Notes: a model not told the origin generated them from the sequence alone. Shown: positions 41,505 to 48,742, counted from the first letter of the stretch. The stretch is DNA of 53,968 nucleotides from Chitinophagales bacterium (GCA_947452995.1 CANGEV010000016.1:1-53968), one strand, 5' to 3'. Made by a program: numbers and translations.

Positions 41505-41834
41505 TTAACCTGGAATCCAAATTAATTTTTTGAAATCTATAATTTGATCATTCACTACTTTGATGCCTTCTTTATCGAGAAGTTGTTGCATCATGTCTGG
41601 AGTAGGGAAGTGGTGTTTTCCGGTGAGTTGCCCATTGCGATTGACTACTCGATGCGCAGGCACCGGAGGTAGCATGCCATGGGATGCATTCATGGCCCAT
41701 CCTACCATACGCGCTGAAATACGTCCTCCGCAAGCCTCTGCGATGACACCATAGGAACATACTCTTCCAGCAGGAATTTGCCGAACGACTTCAAAAACAC
41801 GTTCAAAAAAACTTTCTTTAGTGGACGTAGCCAT
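41505..41834 (-). CDS. Alkyltransferase-like (ATL) DNA-damage recognition protein, Cys replaced by Ala
   Basis: The 109-residue protein matches the C-terminal DNA-binding domain of O6-methylguanine-DNA methyltransferases: VFEVVRQIPAGRVCSYGVIA (helix-turn-helix with arginine finger) and AMNASHGMLPPVPAHRVVNR. In the active-site motif PCHRV, the reactive cysteine is Ala (PAHRV). This is the hallmark of ATL proteins, which bind alkylated guanine and pass it to nucleotide excision repair. Thermus ATL also has Ala here and E. coli YbaZ has Trp. It overlaps the trmB 3' end by 17 bases and lies downstream of it on the same strand. Confidence 0.92.
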   Translation of the reverse strand: MATSTKESFFERVFEVVRQIPAGRVCSYGVIAEACGGRISARMVGWAMNASHGMLPPVPAHRVVNRNGQLTGKHHFPTPDMMQQLLDKEGIKVVNDQIIDFKKLIWIPG

Positions 41835-42537
41835 CGCGTTTGAATTGTGAACGGATATATTTTATGATCCTTTGATTGCCTAGATGCATGCGCTCATAGT
41901 GTGTTCGAATATTGAGCAAAGGATTTTCATTCCAACCATTCGCGTATACATTGTCTTGCTGTTCTACCACTTTGAAATACTTGATTGTATCGAATGGATA
42001 TTTCTCTTCTGCCTCGCGACCCGCCCAAGTATCTTGTGTAAATTGATAGAGCGTTGGATCGTCCGTTTTTAAATTAACGAAGCCGCCATCTTGTAAAATC
42101 TGACTGTACAGATTCATAAATTTTGTACTGGTCAGACGCTTATGTGTTTTACTTGAACTTAAGTACGGATCCGGGAATGTGATCCATATTTCACTTACTT
42201 CGCCTGGAGCAAAAAAGTCGTCCAACCATTCAATCATAATGCGCAAGAATGCAACGTTCGTCTTGCCCTCTTCCAAAGCTGTTTTCGCGCCACGCCAAAT
42301 ACGAGCCCCTTTCACATCAATCCCAATAAAGTTCTTTTCCGGGTATAAGCCCGACATGCCAATGGTGTATTCACCTTTACCACAAGCTAATTCCAGCACT
42401 ATCGGCTTATCATTTTTGAAGTAGTCGCTCGCCCATTTGCCTTTAAACGGAAAAGTAGCTTTATCATTCGGCCCAACTTGCAATACATTTGAAAAAGTTG
42501 CAACCTCGTTATAGTGATGTAGTTTGTTTTTGCCCAC
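41818..42537 (-). CDS. trmB: tRNA (guanine(46)-N7)-methyltransferase
   Basis: TrmB makes m7G46 in the tRNA variable loop. The 239-residue protein has the SAM site VLELACGKGEYTIGM and NFIGIDVKGARIWRGA. WITFPDPYLSSSKTHKRL is its RNA/catalytic motif, and late GGFVNLKTDD is also seen. I choose GTG 42537 (VGKNKLHHYNEVATF), the normal family start. A longer frame from ATG 42576 would place the TACTTTTG promoter box inside the gene. It is followed by the overlapping ATL gene. Confidence 0.93.
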   Translation of the reverse strand: MGKNKLHHYNEVATFSNVLQVGPNDKATFPFKGKWASDYFKNDKPIVLELACGKGEYTIGMSGLYPEKNFIGIDVKGARIWRGAKTALEEGKTNVAFLRIMIEWLDDFFAPGEVSEIWITFPDPYLSSSKTHKRLTSTKFMNLYSQILQDGGFVNLKTDDPTLYQFTQDTWAGREAEEKYPFDTIKYFKVVEQQDNVYANGWNENPLLNIRTHYERMHLGNQRIIKYIRSQFKRDGYVH

Positions 42538-42557
42538 GATTCTATATTTTACACCAT

Positions 42558-42565
42558 CAAAAGTA
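42558..42565 (-). promoter_or_regulatory. -7 box of trmB
   Basis: TACTTTTG on the minus strand fully matches TAnnTTTG, 20 bases before the GTG start at 42537. Confidence 0.55.
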
Positions 42566-42619
42566 CAAACATTCAAGCGGAAATTGGAACGAAGGCCTTA
42601 AAGCTTTGTGCTTTATTCG

Positions 42620-42627
42620 TACTTTAG
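42620..42627 (+). promoter_or_regulatory. Probable -7 box of the flippase gene
   Basis: TACTTTAG ends five bases before the ATG at 42633. It diverges from the trmB box about 55 bases away. Confidence 0.42.
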
Positions 42628-42632
42628 CATCA

Positions 42633-44123
42633 ATGGGTATTGTCATTCGTCAAAGTATTCGTAGTACCGTATGGGCTTATTTCGGCGTTCTGTTGGGAGC
42701 GGTTACTACTTTATGGCTTTATCCGCATTTTCTAACGGCAGCGCAAATCGGTCTTACGACAGGTGTTCTGCTCTCACTTGCAAGCATACTTTCTCAACTC
42801 GGATTGGCCGGAACGCAAAACACCGCCTACTTTTATTCTGCCAAAGTAAATGATTCGCCAACAGCGAAAGCCTCTCTGCTAGGCTTGTTGGTAAAATTAG
42901 CCTTTTATTCAACCTTGATATTGTTGCTGCTTTATATCGCTATGCAATCAATTTTTGTGCATTGGTATCAGGCGAAATCAGCACTTTTTTTACATTATTT
43001 CTATGCTACGATTCCCTTTACCATAACGGTTGTAGCGTATAATCTTTTGGAAGCATTCGTGCGTTCACAAAAGCAAATCGTATTCACCAATTTTACCCGA
43101 GAAGTATTATTGCGACTTATCAATATTGTTGCACTTGTTGCTTTAGCATTCAATTGGATAAGCTTCGATTTTTTTGTCTGGACCTTCGTTTTTGCTTATG
43201 GCGCCTTATTCCTTGCGCTGTGGTGGAATCATCGTAAGGATGATTTTATGAAAATTAGCTTCGACAATAGCTATCAATCACTCATTGAACGTAAAGAGAT
43301 CATTCAATACAGCCTCTACAATGTACTTGCCGGAGGCGCTTGGTCGATTGCCAATAGTATAGATAGCTTGATGTTGGCGGGCCATAGCCTGAGCGATGCA
43401 GGAATTTATCGCCTGGCCTATTTTATTTGCTCGGTCGTACAAATGCCGCAGAAAACCATTTCTCAGATCTTATTACCCTTAGTGGCAGATGCTTGGCACG
43501 ATAATGATACTAAGAAATTAGATGAACTTTATAAGAAATCAGCCATGCAGTTGATGATCGCAGGTAGTTTTTTGATTTTACTGCTCGTCCTTTTGGTAGA
43601 TGCTTTTTTAGAACAGTTGCCTGCCGAATATCACGGTGCTAAATGGGTGGTATTACTGCTTGCGTCTTCGAAGTTGATTGATATGGCGACTAGTATCAAC
43701 GGAGAGATTATTCAAACTTCTAAGTATTATAAGTTTAATCTCTATCTCATACTTGCCTTGATGGTCTTCACCATTTTTGCAAACGCCTATTTCATTCCAC
43801 GTTATGGAATTATCGGCGCAGCGCTAGCCACAACCTTAGTCAATGTGCTCTTCAATATTGCGAAGTACCTCTACGTTTGGTTTAAGGTGCGAATCCAACC
43901 TTTTACTATTGGAATCTTTTGGGTCTTACTCGTTACCTCCAGTATTGCACTTGCTCTACTTTGGCTCACGCAAGGAATGAATATTTGGTGGAGCGCCTTT
44001 TTGAGATTTAGTTTGGCAAGCGTCGCATTTATTGTATTTTTGTTAATGAGTCGGGTATCACCTGAAATACATAGTATCTGGGTAAATCAAGTATTACCAC
44101 GACTCGGTTTTAAAAACAAATGA
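42633..44123 (+). CDS. Polysaccharide flippase-like membrane protein (MATE/Wzx superfamily)
   Basis: The 496-residue protein has about 12-14 hydrophobic segments and starts MGIVIRQSIRSTVWAYFGVL, typical of oligosaccharide flippases. A segment AGGAWSIANSIDSLMLAGHS and later YGIIGAALATTLVNVLFN match the family. It would move lipid-linked glycans across the inner membrane. The start is ATG 42633, just downstream of a TACTTTAG box. The longer frame from 42489 overlaps trmB and its promoter. It overlaps the next gene by four bases (ATGA), so it is coupled to an unknown protein and secG. Confidence 0.88.
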   Translation: MGIVIRQSIRSTVWAYFGVLLGAVTTLWLYPHFLTAAQIGLTTGVLLSLASILSQLGLAGTQNTAYFYSAKVNDSPTAKASLLGLLVKLAFYSTLILLLLYIAMQSIFVHWYQAKSALFLHYFYATIPFTITVVAYNLLEAFVRSQKQIVFTNFTREVLLRLINIVALVALAFNWISFDFFVWTFVFAYGALFLALWWNHRKDDFMKISFDNSYQSLIERKEIIQYSLYNVLAGGAWSIANSIDSLMLAGHSLSDAGIYRLAYFICSVVQMPQKTISQILLPLVADAWHDNDTKKLDELYKKSAMQLMIAGSFLILLLVLLVDAFLEQLPAEYHGAKWVVLLLASSKLIDMATSINGEIIQTSKYYKFNLYLILALMVFTIFANAYFIPRYGIIGAALATTLVNVLFNIAKYLYVWFKVRIQPFTIGIFWVLLVTSSIALALLWLTQGMNIWWSAFLRFSLASVAFIVFLLMSRVSPEIHSIWVNQVLPRLGFKNK

Positions 44124-45415
44124 CGCGTATTCCTTCCATATCGGCCTGTATGTATCAGCCAACGCTATTTTTTAGCTTGCAGACTGATGAGTTGGAGCGT
44201 TTGCAACTGCGGTATCCCTATTTTGCGGATATCCCTGCCTTATTAGCCAAGAAGTACCAACAAAGTGGCGATATGCGTGCCAATTCTCAGTTAGTACGCG
44301 CAGCGCTTTACAGCTCTGATCGTGCTTTATTGATGAAATGGATGACGCTGGCATTGGTAGCATCGGAGCTCGACCTTATTCAGGTTGCTGCACCAGCACC
44401 AATTGAATCTGTTCCTAGCACTACTCCGACCATAGAAAACGAGATTTCAATTACTACATCGACTATTGAAACGGAAGTTGAATTGCCTGCTGTTGTAGAT
44501 ATTGTTGAACCAGTCGTGGAGCCTGTATCGGAGTCGGTTGTTGTAGGAAGTATTGCTGTTGAAGAAAACGTAACGGAAAGCGTAACGCCCATTGCACCTG
44601 AAGAAATTAGCAAGCCTGACTTAATTGAAAAGCCTAAGAAAAAACGCGGTCCTAAGAAACCGGGTCATGATATCGACTGGGAGGCGCTTTACGAAGACGC
44701 TAAAAAACCGCATAGTCAAGATGCCCGTCTAAAGGCATTAGACGATGAATTAGATGCCTTGATTCGCTCTGCAGCTTCCTTAGCAGCGAGTGATCGAGAA
44801 GCGTATTTTTCAGATGAGTATGTAGATATGGAGATGGATATTGAAGAGGGTGAAATGATCGACCTTAGCTTTTTTAAGAAAGGTTCAGATAGTCAAAAAA
44901 ATAAAGAAACGTCCGATGCTCCGGTAAAGCAGGAAATGACGTCAGCAAAGGATAATTCGCCTTTAGCGGCAGTTAAAATCGAGAAAGAAGAAAAAAATAG
45001 TACGGTAGAAATGGCAAATGAGCTTAAATCTGAACAAAATTCTGAAAATCAAGAGAATAAAACGGCTTTTTTAAGCTTTTTAAAGCAACATAGTAAAGGT
45101 TCGGCTATCGGACAAAATCGCGCCCGGACCCACGCTTCGCAACTTCGCAAGGTAATGGATGAATTCGTACAATCCTTTGAGGATGCGGCTTCTGGGGTAG
45201 AGAATCCGCAAGTGGATGTCTTAGAAATGAGTGTCTACGGCTTGCAAGAGCATGATGATTTTATCACTGAAACCATGGCTGAGATGCTGCTCAAACAGGA
45301 GAAATATGAAAAGGCTCTTGCAGCTTTTGAAAAACTTCGTTTGCTAAAACCCGAAAAAAGTGTTTTCTTTGCTACCCGTATTTCTGAAATAAAAAATAAA
45401 TTGAATCAAATATGA
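44120..45415 (+). CDS. Unknown protein with TPR-like ends and acidic, Pro/Val/Glu-rich middle
   Basis: The 431-residue product has no signal peptide. The N-terminus (about 15-95) is helical (YFADIPALLAKKYQQSGDMR). Residues about 95-170 are a low-complexity acidic stretch rich in E, V, P, S and T. A basic patch KPKKKRGPKKPGHDIDW follows and then charged linkers. The C-terminus (about 330-430) includes one clear TPR-like hairpin (LLKQEKYEKALAAFEKLRLL). The family is seen upstream of secG in other Bacteroidota to my knowledge, but its role is unknown. ATGA overlaps join it to the flippase gene and to secG. Confidence 0.8.
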   Translation: MTRIPSISACMYQPTLFFSLQTDELERLQLRYPYFADIPALLAKKYQQSGDMRANSQLVRAALYSSDRALLMKWMTLALVASELDLIQVAAPAPIESVPSTTPTIENEISITTSTIETEVELPAVVDIVEPVVEPVSESVVVGSIAVEENVTESVTPIAPEEISKPDLIEKPKKKRGPKKPGHDIDWEALYEDAKKPHSQDARLKALDDELDALIRSAASLAASDREAYFSDEYVDMEMDIEEGEMIDLSFFKKGSDSQKNKETSDAPVKQEMTSAKDNSPLAAVKIEKEEKNSTVEMANELKSEQNSENQENKTAFLSFLKQHSKGSAIGQNRARTHASQLRKVMDEFVQSFEDAASGVENPQVDVLEMSVYGLQEHDDFITETMAEMLLKQEKYEKALAAFEKLRLLKPEKSVFFATRISEIKNKLNQI

Positions 45416-45717
45416 TTACTGTTTTAACAATATTGATGTTGATCGCCTGTGTTTTGTTGGTACTTTTCGTATTGGTACAAAACCCTAAAGGTGGTGGGTT
45501 GAACGCTACTTTCGGTGGCGTGAACAACCAAATTTTAGGTGTTCAAAAGACAACTGATTTCTTGGAAAAAGGAACTTGGTGGTTGGCTGGTATCTTCTTG
45601 GTATTGTGCTTGTCTTCTAACTTCTTCGTTCGTTCTTCGAAAGGAGACGCTAAAGGTGCTGCAAAATCTGAAGTAATTGATGCGTTACCGAAGAGCGCTC
45701 AACCAGGAACAAAATAA
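45412..45717 (+). CDS. secG: Preprotein translocase subunit SecG
   Basis: The 101-residue protein has two membrane segments (about 3-22 and 54-72) and the family motif VLVQNPKGGGLNATFGG, followed by a short lysine- and alanine-rich tail. SecG is the accessory subunit of the SecYEG channel. It overlaps the upstream gene by four bases and ends the unit, with a strong terminator right behind. Confidence 0.94.
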   Translation: MITVLTILMLIACVLLVLFVLVQNPKGGGLNATFGGVNNQILGVQKTTDFLEKGTWWLAGIFLVLCLSSNFFVRSSKGDAKGAAKSEVIDALPKSAQPGTK

Positions 45718-45738
45718 TTATTTGTAACAAAATATTTG

Positions 45739-45786
45739 CGTCCTTTCCTTTTCTTCTCCTTGAAGTGATGGAAAGGACGTTTTTTT
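45739..45786 (+). terminator. secG terminator abutting the next start codon
   Basis: A perfect 10-bp stem (CGTCCTTTCC with GGAAAGGACG, 21-base loop) is followed by seven T residues. The ATG of the DUF3109 gene comes immediately after the last T. Confidence 0.88.
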
Positions 45787-46386
45787 ATGCCCTATATGAT
45801 TCAAATAGACAATAAGCTCATTAGTGATGATGTAGTCAAAGAACATTTTGCCTGCGATCTAAACGCATGCAAGGGAGCCTGTTGTATTGCAGGTGATGGC
45901 GGCGCTCCGCTGCTGAAGGACGAGCTACCCCTTTTAGAAAAGGCTTATCCAGCGGTTAAGCATTTGCTAGGGGAGGAAGCCCAAAAAATCATTGAAACGG
46001 ACGGCTTATATGTGGAAGATGCGGATGGCAGTCTTTCTACGCCCTTATTGCCGAATATGGGGCCATGCGTGTACACTATTTTTGATGAAAAAGGCTTCGC
46101 CTGGTGTGCCATTGAAAAAATGTGGAAGGAAGGAAAAGTAGAATGGCAAAAGCCTATCTCTTGTCATTTATATCCAATTCGTGTAACTGAATTACGTAGC
46201 GGCGACCTCGCATTAAATTACGATCGCTGGTCGATTTGCAGCGACGCCTGTAAACGCGGAGATAAAGAAAAAATACGTGTCTATCAGTTCTTAAAAGAGC
46301 CGATTATTCGCCAGTTTGGAGAAGAGTTTTACGAACAACTCGATGGTGTCTCGAAGTATTTGGACGAAAACCCGACATTGGATTGA
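45787..46386 (+). CDS. DUF3109 cysteine-rich protein
   Basis: The 199-residue protein is rich in conserved cysteines: CDLNACKGACCIAGDGGAP near the N-terminus, MGPCVYT, WCAIE, PISCHLYPIRV and ICSDACKRG. The pattern suggests a bound metal or Fe-S cluster, like the YkgJ group. The reaction is unknown. A second ATG nine bases later (45796) is an equally good start. No promoter box is obvious after the upstream terminator, so expression may depend on read-through or on the terminator hairpin. Confidence 0.85.
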   Translation: MPYMIQIDNKLISDDVVKEHFACDLNACKGACCIAGDGGAPLLKDELPLLEKAYPAVKHLLGEEAQKIIETDGLYVEDADGSLSTPLLPNMGPCVYTIFDEKGFAWCAIEKMWKEGKVEWQKPISCHLYPIRVTELRSGDLALNYDRWSICSDACKRGDKEKIRVYQFLKEPIIRQFGEEFYEQLDGVSKYLDENPTLD

Positions 46387-46389
46387 AAC

Positions 46390-46424
46390 GTGAAAAGTGA
46401 AAAGGGGAAAGTGAAAAGGGGAAA
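46390..46424. repeat. Heptanucleotide array GTGAAAA/GGGGAAA
   Basis: Five 7-base units (GTGAAAA twice, GGGGAAA, GTGAAAA, GGGGAAA) follow the DUF3109 stop codon in the convergent gap with rlmN. Confidence 0.85.
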
Positions 46425-46427
46425 CTA

Positions 46428-46474
46428 ATTCACTATTCACCCCGATTGCAACGCTATCGGGATCACTATTCACC
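46428..46474. repeat. ATTCACC heptamer array interrupted by a 21-base hairpin; contains the rlmN stop
   Basis: Units ATTCACT and ATTCACC (46428-46441) are followed by the imperfect palindrome CCCGAT-N9-ATCGGG (46441-46461). The array then resumes with TCACT and ATTCACC up to 46474. The rlmN TAG stop (46468-46466) lies in the resumed units. The same heptamer family occurs at 32515-32549. Confidence 0.8.
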
Positions 46475-47524
46475 ATTTGTGGTGTTTTTATTCGCCAATT
46501 GACCACACGCTGCATCAATATCTTTACCACGACTACGACGAACACGAACGTTCACACGATTCTTTTGCAAGTAGGTAATAAATTTATCTAAGCTTTCATG
46601 TCCTGCCTTTTGATAAGGGACATCATCTACGGTATTATATTCAATCAGGTTTACTTTTGAAGGAATACGACGACAGAGTTTTACCAAATTGGCGGCATCT
46701 GTTTCGGAGTCGTTCACATCTTGGAATAGGATATATTCATAGGTAATGGCAGTGCCTGTTTTCTTGTAGAAATAGTCTAAAGCCTCTACTAAATCTTCCA
46801 AGGTATTGGTATCGTTGATTGGCATCATTTTACTACGTTTTGCATTGTCTGCAGCGTGCAATGAGATGGCTAAGTTGAATTTCACTTTTTCATCTGCCAT
46901 TTCTCTGATCTGTTTAGTAATACCTGAAGTAGAAACAGTGATTCGGCTTGGGCTCATGGCCATACCTTTCGGAGACGTGATTTTATCGATGGAGCGGATT
47001 ACGTTATTGTAATTCAATAAAGGTTCGCCCATTCCCATATAAACGATATTTGAAAGACGTTTATTGTAGTTCTTTTCTGCAATTTCTTGTAGAATGGCTA
47101 CTTGGTCGAAGATTTCATAATGGAATAGATTACGCACGCGTTTCATTTTGCCAGTCGCACAGAAACGGCAGGTAAGACTACAGCCTATTTGAGAACTAAT
47201 ACAAGCGGTTAGACGGTCGGTGGTAGGGATTAGCACCCCTTCGATGAAGTGGTTGTCAAAAGTCTTAAAACGGACTTTAATCGTGCCGTCACTACTCTGT
47301 TGCGTTTGATCAACTGTAATGGCTCTGAATTCATAACGAAGCGCGAGTTCCTCGCGAAGGTTTTTTGAGAGATTGGTCATGGCGTCGAAAGAGCGTGCCC
47401 ATTTCATCCATAACCATTCGTGAATCTGTTGCAGTCTGAACGGTTTTTCATTCAAATCATTCAACAAAATGCTCAGCTCTTCATTGGTAGCTTCTCTTAA
47501 TTCTTTTTTAGCTTTTGAATTCAT
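46466..47524 (-). CDS. rlmN: 23S rRNA (adenine(2503)-C2)-methyltransferase / tRNA A37 methyltransferase
   Basis: RlmN is a radical-SAM enzyme that methylates A2503 of 23S rRNA and A37 of some tRNAs. The 352-residue protein has ACISSQIGCSLTCRFCATGK, holding the CxxxCxxC cluster motif, NIVYMGMGEPLLNYNNVI, the catalytic cysteine region RRSRGKDIDAACGQLA and LAISLHAAD. I place the start at ATG 47524 (MNSKAKKELREA). A longer frame from 47587 runs through the promoter and into tsaB. The -7 box ends four bases before this ATG. The last codons and stop lie in an ATTCACC repeat. Confidence 0.95.
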   Translation of the reverse strand: MNSKAKKELREATNEELSILLNDLNEKPFRLQQIHEWLWMKWARSFDAMTNLSKNLREELALRYEFRAITVDQTQQSSDGTIKVRFKTFDNHFIEGVLIPTTDRLTACISSQIGCSLTCRFCATGKMKRVRNLFHYEIFDQVAILQEIAEKNYNKRLSNIVYMGMGEPLLNYNNVIRSIDKITSPKGMAMSPSRITVSTSGITKQIREMADEKVKFNLAISLHAADNAKRSKMMPINDTNTLEDLVEALDYFYKKTGTAITYEYILFQDVNDSETDAANLVKLCRRIPSKVNLIEYNTVDDVPYQKAGHESLDKFITYLQKNRVNVRVRRSRGKDIDAACGQLANKNTTNGE

Positions 47525-47528
47525 AACA

Positions 47529-47536
47529 CAAAGATA
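47529..47536 (-). promoter_or_regulatory. -7 box of rlmN
   Basis: TATCTTTG on the minus strand is a full consensus match, with four bases between it and the rlmN ATG. Confidence 0.55.
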
Positions 47537-47557
47537 CTCCAAAAGACGATGAATATG

Positions 47558-47565
47558 TACATTTG
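47558..47565 (+). promoter_or_regulatory. -7 box of tsaB
   Basis: TACATTTG is a full consensus match, with four bases (CAGA) between it and the tsaB ATG at 47570. It sits 21 bases from the divergent rlmN box. Confidence 0.55.
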
Positions 47566-47569
47566 CAGA

Positions 47570-48238
47570 ATGGCTTATTTGTTGCATATCGAAACGTCTT
47601 CAAACTGTTGTAGTGTCGCATTAAGTGAAGATGCCGTATTAAAGGGTGTTCTGGAGGAAATTCAGCCCAATACACATGCTTCTTCTTTGCCTCTATTTAT
47701 TCAAGAATTGCTGAGACAAAACGGACTATCGACACGTGATTTAGCTGCCGTAGCAGTTGGTATTGGACCAGGCTCCTATACGGGTTTGAGGGTTGGATTG
47801 AGTTTGGCAAAAGGAATATGTATGGTTAATGATATTCCTTTAATAGCACTTTCTTCTTTGAAAATAATGGCTAAAGGTATGCAAGAACGATATCCAACGC
47901 ATAGCGGTTATTTTGTACCACTTGTAGATGCAAGAAGAATGGAGGTGTATACTGCTCAATATGAGCAAAATTTAGAGGTAATAAAAAGCGAATATGCGCT
48001 GATTGTTAAAGAGCAGGATTGGTCTGAATCGTCCATTCCATGCTTGTTTGGAGGTAGCGGAGTACTGAAAGTAAAACAGCTCTTGGGCGAAAGTGAAAAT
48101 CGCATTTTTGATGGCGAAAATCAGTTTAATAGCGCCCGTTTTATGCCTGATTTGGCTTTTGAAAAGTTCCTCAAAAAGGAGTTCGCCGACCTAGCCTATA
48201 CTGAGCCAGCCTATTTGAAGGAATGGGGGCAATTTTGA
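47570..48238 (+). CDS. tsaB: tRNA threonylcarbamoyladenosine biosynthesis protein TsaB
   Basis: TsaB forms the TsaBDE complex that places t6A at position 37 of ANN-decoding tRNAs. The 222-residue protein shows YLLHIETSSNCCSVALSE, HASSLPLFIQELL and the signature VAVGIGPGSYTGLRVGLSLA with KGI after it, and PLVDARRMEVYTAQY. The start is ATG 47570. An ATG at 47549 and one at 47555 are in frame but lie upstream of or next to the promoter box, so they are unlikely. Confidence 0.94.
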   Translation: MAYLLHIETSSNCCSVALSEDAVLKGVLEEIQPNTHASSLPLFIQELLRQNGLSTRDLAAVAVGIGPGSYTGLRVGLSLAKGICMVNDIPLIALSSLKIMAKGMQERYPTHSGYFVPLVDARRMEVYTAQYEQNLEVIKSEYALIVKEQDWSESSIPCLFGGSGVLKVKQLLGESENRIFDGENQFNSARFMPDLAFEKFLKKEFADLAYTEPAYLKEWGQF

Positions 48239-48294
48239 GTTATTAGCTTATAAAAATATTAACAAGAATCCTAACGTTTAAACAAAGAATGATA

Positions 48295-48302
48295 TATCTT
48301 TG
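48295..48302 (+). promoter_or_regulatory. -7 box of the ArsR-fold regulator gene
   Basis: TATCTTTG fully matches TAnnTTTG, 32 bases before the ATG at 48335. No clear -33 TTTG is visible. Confidence 0.5.
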
Positions 48303-48334
48303 TAAGTATCATTTAATTAAAAAATTACTTAACA

Positions 48335-48688
48335 ATGGAGTCAAAAGTAAAAAATGATTTAATCATTTCCCGTAATGGCACATCTAGCCGCGATCCTATC
48401 GTTGTTGGTGCAGTCAATTTAAAAACATCAGCGCACATTATCCGTGCTTTGAACCACAAATTGCGTCAGCAAATTTTGAAAGTTATTGAAGACAACAAGA
48501 AAATCACTGTGACTGAAATCTATGTGAAACTTCGTTTGGAACAATCAGTAGCTTCACAACATTTGGCAATCTTGCGTGCAGCTGAAATCGTGAACACAAC
48601 ACGCGATGGTAAGTTCATCTATTATACAATCAACCGTCCGCGTTTGGCTGAGGTTGCTAAGATAATCGATACTTTAGCTGAAGGATAA
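48335..48688 (+). CDS. ArsR/SmtB-fold winged-helix transcriptional regulator
   Basis: The 117-residue protein has a winged helix with HIIRALNHKLRQQILKVIED, VTEIYVKLRLEQSVASQHLA as recognition region and the wing TTRDGKFIYYTI. It lacks the metal-binding cysteine pair (CxC) of ArsR/SmtB sensors and has no cysteine at all, so it probably does not sense a thiophilic metal that way. No target gene lies beside it apart from the divergent or convergent housekeeping genes. It is a single-gene unit with its own promoter and terminator. Bacteroidota often carry this regulator as a global or growth-linked factor, but its role here is unknown. Confidence 0.88.
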   Translation: MESKVKNDLIISRNGTSSRDPIVVGAVNLKTSAHIIRALNHKLRQQILKVIEDNKKITVTEIYVKLRLEQSVASQHLAILRAAEIVNTTRDGKFIYYTINRPRLAEVAKIIDTLAEG

Positions 48689-48708
48689 TAGTCTAACACT
48701 AAACTACA

Positions 48709-48742
48709 AAAAAAGCCCTTACTATTTAGTGAGGGCTTTTTT
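48709..48742. terminator. Bidirectional terminator between the ArsR-fold gene and the lipoprotein gene
   Basis: A 15-bp stem (A6-GCCCTTACT with AGTGAGGGC-T6, one G-U pair, loop ATTT) lies between convergent genes and has T tracts on both strands. Confidence 0.93.

Noticed and set aside
42489-42632. N-terminal extension of the flippase frame
   Set aside because: It overlaps the trmB start and both divergent promoter boxes. The family's usual N-terminus begins at ATG 42633.
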